Notes under the pieces: generated by a model
Database searches by the model: none
What the model was told of the DNA's origin: nothing
What the model saw: the letters and a program-made list of their open reading frames with translations, nothing else
Position numbers and translations under genes: made by a program
Shown here: positions 56,833 through 64,000 of the stretch, one piece after another
Numbering within the stretch: the stretch's first letter is position 1
How the letters are laid out: the number at the start of each line of letters is the position of its first letter
Assembly: GCA_963383645.1 (NCBI GenBank)
Contig: OY726559.1
Span: 112,417,393 to 112,481,392 of the forward strand
DNA length: 64,000 nucleotides
Direction of reading: 5' to 3'
From: Muscardinus avellanarius
Taxonomy: Eukaryota; Chordata; Mammalia; Rodentia; Gliridae

Positions 56833-59800
56833 GCCTGCGCGGGGGGCCGGGAGCTGTTTATATTATAATCCCTACGTACATGTATTTATGTAGCAAGGTT
56901 GGGGGGAGGGAGTTCAACTGCTTTGATCACTGGGGCATAGACTTGTACTTTTGCGTTGGGGACGGGATGGGAGTCTTCTGTTGTAAATTAGGTGGGATGT
57001 GAACACACTTTTCTGGTGAGCAGGACACAGTAAGGGTGTGGAGCTGGAAGGGGAAGAAGCCTGCTTCCCGGCTGAGGTGCAGACTTTCCCCGCAAGGAAA
57101 CTCCTGAAGGGCCCGGGTACTTTCTGGTCCCAAGGTAGTTCAGATTCCAGACTTCTTTCTTTTTGTATTTATATATGAAAAGCCATTAATGAGCCTATTT
57201 TGCTCCAAGAGAGACACATAAAGGGAAAGGTCGTGGCTGGGAGGTTGCGCAGCAAGAAACCATTAATACTAAGTATTTTGCCTGGAATGTTACTTTATAA
57301 TTATCTTGAGGGAGAAATGGTGTCTCGGTCTTAATGGAGAGGGGAAGTGTTTAGATGTCAGTCCTTTTTTCCTCTTTCTCTCTTTTTCGGCAGTTTTGTT
57401 TTTTTAACAACTCTTCAGGCACGTGCGCGTGCTGCCCGTTAGAGTGGGGGCAGGAAGCCCGCTGCGTTCCTTGGACTTCTCACCCACTTCACCTACTAAC
57501 AAGCCATGAGGATTGTCAACTCTTGTTCAGGGAGGAGAGAAGAAAGCGGGAAGAAGTAACCCAATGCCTTTAAAAACGATACAGATGAAACATAGGGTCC
57601 TCGTTCTTTCTTTTCCGTATCGCATTTGGGAGGCCAAACGGAAGTGTGGCTGAGCAGGTTCACTGAGGCTTATGTTGAAGATGTGGGTCCATGGTGTCCG
57701 GTTCTCTTTACAGTTTCTGAAGTTGCGCCTTAACTGAACAGACTCTAAGATGATACGGGTCCGGCCGCATAAACCCTCACGGGGCATGAGCCGCTTGTCA
57801 CAGAATCCAGGAGTGTTGAGACATGCCTAAATTCCCAGCTGGTATTCAGTCAGTCCCTCTCCGTGTCAGGATGGGTAGCAAAAGGCAGGATTGTGGGAGC
57901 CAAGATCGAGACGTGCCTGGCACACCAAAGTACTGCAAGTGAGTGCGCACTTGTGTGAAGGGAGAGGTGGGAAGAAAAGATGGCCGCCGAGGGAGAGTAC
58001 GGGGCCTCTGCCCGGCCAGTCTCGCCCTCCACGTCACCCGGTCCCTTGAGTCTCCTGGTGGGTCGGCTGTCCTGCATGACACTGGCTTGCGGACGTGAGG
58101 GAACGCCTTTCCAGCACCTTCAAGGAGTGGGAAATTACTGACCTTGTGTGAAGCAAGACTAGGTCTAGGGCTGGGTGTGGCTCTGGGACAGTGTGTGTCT
58201 AGCAGGTGGTGTTTCCCTAGCATAAGGAGGACTCTAAAAAGAAAAAAAGTGGGGGAGTGGAAAGAAAGCCACAGTAGCCTGTTTTCTATACATAAACGTA
58301 CACACCCTCCTGGCGGTGGCTCCAATCTCCCTGGCAGCAGGGGAAGAAGAGGCACTCCACCTCTTGACTGAGGATGAGGGGGTAAAATGGGCCTGGGGCC
58401 TAGGGGCTGGAGAAGCCCTCGCTCCAGCCTAGTTTAAGAGAATTGGATGGTGGGACTTTGTGGCAAGTACATGCGCGGCAAAGATTAGGGCAGGTGAGAG
58501 AACGATGCCAGGGTGACGATTCCACATGTTGCTTCCTAGCATGCAGTGCTGCTGACCACAAGTTCACACTCCCCAGGAGAGGGACGGAGCGTGGTCCCGG
58601 GCCACGAGGCAGGCTTTGATCGGGCCGTGGTCTGTCAATTTCCTTCCGCACCTCAACGTACCTCTGATTCAGAAAGCAGGCCCTTACAGGTGGAGGAGGG
58701 CATTCTGCTCGGCTTTGCCCAACTTAACCAGGCTGGCTACCCACTGTCCCATACAGGGGGGGACCAGCAGGTGTCGTATGAACTCAGGAATAGAAACATG
58801 AGGCCTTTAAACCAAGAGAGGAAGAAAATCCATGATGCATACCTGCAATGCCCTAGAACCCAAGTGCCAGGATTAACTCCTAGATGCTGCTGCTGTTTGA
58901 ACAAAAAGTCACTGCTTTTACACTTGAAAAAACATGCTTAAATGTTCAACTCCATGAAAGATGTTTTCTGGCTTTAAGAAATCGTTTGGTGTATACTGTT
59001 TCTTTGATCGCCGTTCCACCAGTAACTGTCAGTTGGTTTGCACTGCACACTGGGGTGGGGCTGGGAGGGAGGTTCTCGTACAGAGCCGAACTTGGGCTTC
59101 CTCAGGAAGTGGACCAGGGAATACGATGTCGATATTTCCTGGGGCGGCGAGTGCGTTTTCTCCCTCAGCCCGTTCCTGGCAGCCAGCGCCCGTCTCCAGC
59201 CTGGCGCAGAGCCAGGGCTTTTTCTTCCATCAACATCATCCCATCACTGCCCGGCAGCAGGTGGAGAAAAGGAACACAAACCAGACCTGCTTCATCTCCC
59301 CCCATTTTTTCCAATTTTTGCTGTGCCAAATGTTTTTACATTTTGCAAATATAAACCTAGTGAATCTTTATTAAGCAAGAACTTGTTCGTGTAAACTGTT
59401 TTTCAGCCATAGAGGAAAAAACAGCGATCTCTTAGGGCATCCAGCATGGCTGAGCTCACCTTTTTTCCTGAAGAACAACAGGTAGGAGTGAAACAACCAG
59501 CTTCCCGGGCCCCTCCCCCGCGGGCAGGCTGTGCCGCGCAGACCCAGCTCGCTGGCACGGGGAGTCCATTCTGGACTGAGTGACCCACCGGCCAGAAACT
59601 TTCAGAAGCATTAAGAAATAGTTGAAGATACTGCTTCTCACCAAGTGGTTGGCTGCTTCTCCCTTGTTTTTTAGTCCGTAATTATGTTCGTGCTTTCTGT
59701 TTTGTAAACAGTCTTGGAACATACATTTTTATGTAGTTTAAAAGAAAACTTTGATTCAGTCCTTCGAGAACTACCATTTTTAGTTTCTTCTTGGGGGAGA

Positions 59801-59921
59801 GGAGTGCCAGTTCATTTGTTATGAAATATTTAGGCATTCTTTGAGTTCTAAAATTGTGATGCAGGGATTTGTGAATGAGACATTCACAGGTGAAAGAAGA
59901 CTTCACTATCCGCTTAAGCAG

Positions 59922-59927
59922 AATAAA
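59922..59927 (+). terminator. ETV3: Poly(A) signal AATAAA, proximal
   Basis: A canonical AATAAA is followed by a GT-rich stretch (GTGTGTATATGT). It could give a 3'UTR about 230 nt shorter than the distal site. Confidence 0.55.
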
Positions 59928-60157
59928 GTGTGTATATGTACATAAAATGTAAGTAATCTTAACTCCATTGTGCAGTGCCTTTTAGATGTACCGCTTTCTA
60001 TAAAGTCTTCAAATTTTTGCATATATATTATATATATGATGTAATGTTATAGAAATATATGTATAATATACATATTTTTTCCAGGGGTATCTGATAGCTC
60101 TGTATTTTGTTATGGAAGTTGAAAGAAAAAAGTATTTTACCTCAGAAATTAAAGTTA

Positions 60158-60163
60158 AATAAA
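60158..60163 (+). terminator. ETV3: Poly(A) signal AATAAA, distal
   Basis: A canonical hexamer followed within 25 nt by T/GT-rich sequence. SINE-like and simple repeats resume soon after (from about 60.4 kb), so this is the likely end of the gene. Confidence 0.7.
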
Positions 60164-60410
60164 AAAAGTACTTTTAAATAATGTTTGCTAAACATTGGTT
60201 TCCTTGTTCATCATACGCACAGCCACACACCCCACCCCACCTCTCACAGGTGTGCTCACGCAGGAGTGGGCTTCCCTTTTAGTGGTCTGGCCATCTTTCC
60301 AAAAGGAACCTAAGTACAGACTCCGCTGGGAGTGTTAGCTCAGGCCTCACAGTAAAGCCACCTTACCCGTCCTTCCTTAATAACTCCCACCTGGTTTTTG
60401 TTTTTGCTGT

Positions 60411-60411
<1 letters not shown>

Positions 60412-60449
<38 letters not shown>

Positions 60450-61905
60450 CGTGCGTGAGAGAGGGGGGGAGGGGGAGAGGAGAGAGAAGGCTGAACCTAG
60501 GGGTGTTCTATTTCTGAGCTATACTCCCAGACCTCTTTATTTGTTTTGTGATACTGGGGATTAAACCCAGGTGCATTGTGCCTCTGAGCTACACCCCCAG
60601 CCGCGCACACGCGCGCGCGCTTGCGCCTGCGCATGTGCCAGCTCTGGTCAAACAGGCTGCCAAGGCTGTGCCACCCCAGGAAGAAAGATGAAGGCATTTC
60701 CAGATGCAGCCACTGTCCTGGGGCCCTCGCCCCACCGGCCAGACCTAGGGATCAGGTTGGGCAGACAGCACAGAGGGGGCCATAAGCAGGACGCGAAGGT
60801 CTAGGGCTGAGCAGCTCAGTGGGCCTGGTTCCTTCTCTCTGACAGCTCGCCAGCTCCACCCTGACCTCAGAGACTGGTAGAAGAAACCGTGGCAGCCAGC
60901 TGAGGTTCCAACCCACAGGCCACGTCTTAGGAAGACCCTGCCTCAAAAAGTAGAGCTGAGTGTGGTGGTGCACACCTGTAATCCTGACATAGGATAGGAG
61001 ACATAGAGTTTTAAAACCTAGAAACTTAAGCCGGGTGTGGTGGCGCATGCTTCTAATCCCAGCATTTGGGAAGCTGAGACCAGACCGGAGGACTGCGGTT
61101 CAGGGCCAGCCTCAGCTACTTAGGCCCTTTGCAACTCAGCGAAACCCTATTTCAAAATAAAGAATAAAAAATAGGGCTGGGGGTGTAGCTCAGAGGTAGA
61201 GTGCTCCTGGATTCCTCAGTACTGCATTAAAAAAAAATACTGGAAACTTTATAAATCTTTTTTTTTTTTTTTTTTTTTGGTGGTACTAGAGTTGAACCCA
61301 GGGGCTTCCTACCTCTGAGAGCTACATCCCCAGCCCTATTTTTTTTAATTATTTATTTATTTATTTTGTAGTACTGGGGGTGTAACCCAGAGGCTTTCTA
61401 CCTCCGGGCTATACTCCCAGACCTTTTTTTTATATTTTATTTGGAAACAGGGTCTCACTAAATTGCTGAAAGCCTCACTAAGTAGCTGAGACTGGCTTCG
61501 AACTCGTGCGATCCTCCTGTCTTAGCCTCCCAAGCGCGGGGATTACAAGTGTGCGCCACCACGCCCGACTATTTATTTTTGTGGGTCTGGGAATAGAATC
61601 CTATTTCTTTTCTTTTCTTTCTTTCTTTCTTTTTTTTTTTTTTTTTTTTTTGTGGCACTGGGGATGGAATCCAGGGCCATTCTACCTCTGAGCTATACCC
61701 CAGGCCCTATTTTTTATTCTTTATTTTGAAACAGGGTCTCACTAACTTGTGGAGGCCTCACTAAGTAGCTGAGGCTGGCTGTGAACCAAGATCCTTCTGT
61801 CTCAGCCTCCCAAGAAACTCTATTTCTAAATAAAAAATAAAAACAGGGCTGGGTGTATAGCTCAGAGGTAGAACGCCCTGGGTTCAACCCCCAGCACCAA
61901 TAAAT
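60412..61905. mobile_element. (TG)n and SINE cluster downstream of ETV3
   Basis: (TG/CG)n 60412-60455; minus right halves 60490-60535 and 60545-60600; unique 60610-60900; plus pieces 60950-61010; plus copy 61028-61230; minus pieces 61275-61345, 61365-61570 (type B) and 61650-61815; plus right half 61840-61905. Confidence 0.75.
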
Positions 61906-62171
61906 AAGTTTTTTAAGAGGTGACAACGGTCATTCATTTATGTAACCAGGCCCTGCCCTTCAGTTACGAAGTCAAACCCATTACCCATTACCAACTGGCC
62001 AGGTACTTCCAGTCCAGACAGAGTAAACCAGGAAGCTCTGACTCCCCGTCCAGTGCTCTCTCTTTCTTTCCACACCCTGGGAGGCTGAGGTTTTTCTGGT
62101 TGCTGTAGAATTTCCAGTGCAAGAACTCGGATGTCCCCACACAGCGGGGGACGTCCTCTGTCTCCACTCAC

Positions 62172-62293
62172 CTGAATAGCCCCAGCCCCAGGTCCCCTCC
62201 CGCACCAGGCTGCTGTCGATGGGCTGGTCCTCTTCACCAGCTGGCGGTACCCATGTGGGCACCACAGGGCGCCTGTGGATCTGCATCTGCACG
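62172..62293 (-). other. Possible orphan exon, minus strand
   Basis: On the minus strand a strong donor CAG|GTGAGT ends the segment at 62172, and a plausible acceptor GGCTCCAG precedes 62293. The 122-nt segment between is open in one frame. I recognise no protein family, and the surrounding 61910-62500 is otherwise unassigned. Confidence 0.2.
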
Positions 62294-62501
62294 CTGGAGC
62301 CAGCGGGGGCCCTGCCTCAGACCCCGGTCACCATGACAGAGTGAGTGAGGGGCACAGCTCCCCCTGGGCTGATGGAGAGGCTGGGGCCCTGCGAGGCCAG
62401 TTCTCTCTCCAGATGGCTCGGCCGTGCCCGGGGCAATGGGGTTGGGGGACCCGGAGGGCGAGGAGGAGGCCGAGACCTCCCCGAGTGAAACTGGCTTGGG
62501 A

Positions 62502-62700
62502 GCTGGACGAGGTGGCACATGCCTGCAGTCCCAGTACTTGGGAGGCTGAGACTGGAGGATCGCAGGTTCCAGGAGCCTCAGCAAGTGGTGAGACTCATCA
62601 ACCTAGTGAGACCCTATTTCCAAATAAGAAATAAAATTGGGCTGGTGGTGTAGCTTGGAGGTAGGATGCCTCTGGGTTCAATCCCCAGTGCCTGCGCGCG

Positions 62701-62753
<53 letters not shown>
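62502..62753 (+). mobile_element. SINE with (CA)n tail
   Basis: Full copy 62502-62695, then (CA)n 62706-62753. Confidence 0.85.
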
Positions 62754-62757
<4 letters not shown>

Positions 62758-62929
62758 AGCATGGAAAGGAGGCAGGGCCGTGGGCGGGGCAGGCGGTACT
62801 TCAGGGGAACAGAGTGGAGGGGCTAAGGCCAGAGGCCCACTTAGAGGCAAATCCCCTGTAGGTGGTGAGCAGGTGGGGGAAGAGGTGGGCGGGAGCGAGC
62901 CAGAGCCGGGCGCCGGCCTCCTGCCCGCG

Positions 62930-63080
62930 CTATCGACCCGCTGGATTACTCAATTTCACCAGTATTGATCAGGTAATTGCTTTATCTCGGTTCTCATTTG
63001 AGTGCTGTCTCCCCTTCTCTCCCTCCTGTTTTCCTATCAGCCTGACACAGGCTCCTCCACACAGAACCTGTATATAAAGT
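62930..63080 (+). promoter_or_regulatory. AT-rich block with TATA box
   Basis: TAATTG (62972) lies in an AT-rich stretch set in GC-rich unique sequence, and TATATAAAG follows at 63071-63079. A core promoter or enhancer is possible; no exon follows that I can recognise. Confidence 0.3.
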
Positions 63081-63344
63081 TTTCTTAGCCTGCCCTGGGC
63101 TAGAGGGGTGGGGGGGAGGGCGGGGAGCCCAGCCCCGGCCCCCAGTTCTCCCCACCCAGGCCCAGATGGTGGAGACGACTCGGAGGTCCTCTCGGAGGTC
63201 TCCAAGAAGGGAACTGAACCCCTCAGGTGACTCCAAAGCCCGCAGGCCCAGGACCTCAGCCTCTGTCTGCTCCTTACCACCCCGTCCTGCCTCCTGGGCG
63301 GCCAGCCCTGGGGTCCCCAAGCTTCCACACCAGGCCCGGGGCAT

Positions 63345-63756
63345 GCCTCCTCCATGCCTCCTCCATTCTTCCTCCCAACCCTCCTCTACCCTTCCTCCCA
63401 GCCCTCCTCCATCCTTCCTCCAGCCCTCCTCCCATCCCTCCTCATCCCTCCTCTCACCCCTCCTCTCCTTCCTCCACCATCCCTCCTCCATCCCTCCTCC
63501 ATCCTTCCAACCCTCCTCCATCCCTCCTCATCCCTCCTCTCACCCCTCCTCTCCTTCCTCCTCCATCCTTCCTCCCAGCCCTCCTCCTATCCCTCCTCCA
63601 TCCCTCCTCATCCCTCCTCTCACCCCTCCTCATTCCTCCTCCATCCCTCCTCTCATCCCTCCTCTATCTCTCCTCATCCCTTCTCTCACCCCTCCTCTCA
63701 TTCCTCCACCATCCCTCCTCCCAGCCCTCCTCCATCCCTCCTCTCTTCCCTACTGT
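63345..63756. repeat. Pyrimidine-rich minisatellite
   Basis: About 410 bp of irregular units built from CCTCCATCC, CCCTCCTC and TCACCCCTCCTC; the minus strand is a run of GGAGG/GAGGGAT blocks. Open frames in it are compositional. Confidence 0.9.
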
Positions 63757-64000
63757 TCTACCTCCAAGCTACACCCCCAACTCGATTTTTTAGTTTTATT
63801 TTGAAATAGGGTCTCATAGGTTGATGAGTCTCACTACTTGCAGGTCCTGTCCTCCAACCTGTGATCCTCCTGTCCCAGCTTCCCAAGTCAAGTACTGGAA
63901 CTATGGGCTTGTGCCACCATCCCCGACTTTTTTTTTTTTTTTTTGTATTGGGGATTGAACTTAGGGGCATTCTACCTCCAATCCACACCCCCTAGCCCTA
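63757..64000 (-). mobile_element. SINE pieces at window end
   Basis: Minus copy 63757-63930 and a right half 63940-64000 cut by the window edge. Confidence 0.8.

Larger units (their letters stand above)
56833..60180 (+). other. ETV3: ETV3 3'UTR
   Basis: About 3.35 kb of sequence follows the stop with no SINE copy, although SINEs crowd both sides of the gene. It has ATTTA-type AU elements (for example near 56883 and 57167), long AT-rich stretches near 60020-60080 and two AATAAA signals. The 3' limit is set about 17 nt after the last signal. Confidence 0.8.

Noticed and set aside
62248..62262. CTCF-like CACCACAGGGCGC
   Set aside because: Mismatch at core G position; about 12 of 14 positions, not convincing.
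63166..63809. Pro/Ser-rich frames up to 212 codons in three phases
   Set aside because: Minisatellite translation; all three plus frames are open because of the repeat.
60181..64000. Expected ETV3L
   Set aside because: No second ETS domain is encoded in any frame here; ETV3L, if present, must lie beyond the window.

Overview
This is mammalian nuclear DNA from a non-murid rodent. Most of it consists of one SINE type: a 7SL/B1-like left half fused to a shortened tRNA/ID-like right half. That structure matches the B1-dID class of squirrel-, dormouse- and mountain-beaver-like rodents. I infer a sciuromorph but cannot fix the family. (TG)n, (TTTA)n, (GAAA)n and (CT)n microsatellites are abundant and often sit in SINE tails.

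The one protein-coding gene I can support is ETV3, an ETS-domain transcriptional repressor, on the + strand at about 45.6-60.2 kb. Five exons can be placed base by base: a non-coding exon 1 in a CpG island, then four coding exons that join in frame into a 489-residue protein. A SINE-free 3'UTR of about 3.3 kb follows, with two AATAAA signals. Introns 1 and 3 and the 3'UTR are almost free of SINEs, whereas intron 4 is full of them and also holds an ancient L1 fragment.

The 45 kb upstream looks like a gene-poor flank. It holds several endogenous-retrovirus LTRs: a related pair at 1.3-2.8 kb, one on the minus strand at 18.5-19.1 kb, and two copies of another family at 24.4 and 42.1 kb. It also holds a degenerate sequence resembling a betaretroviral superantigen at 10.0-11.0 kb, an internally deleted GAPDH processed pseudogene at 6.8-7.3 kb beside a 24-bp CCAAT-box array, and a 654-bp composite retroelement at 31.06-31.71 kb with a perfect 16-bp target-site duplication. 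MIR remnants survive at several points.

Regulatory candidates are concentrated in SINE-free islands. Two minus-strand CTCF-like sites (5.4 and 8.5 kb) and a plus-strand site (12.6 kb) form a divergent, boundary-like arrangement. A promoter-like cluster (GC box, E-box, TATA-like, DR1) lies at 15.8 kb. The ETV3 CpG island carries an NRF1 palindrome and four ETS-core sites, two of them in a perfect inverted repeat, which suggests ETS-family or self-regulation. Right of ETV3 (60.2-64 kb) are more SINEs, a possible orphan exon, a TATA-containing AT-rich block and a pyrimidine-rich minisatellite. No second gene is proven.
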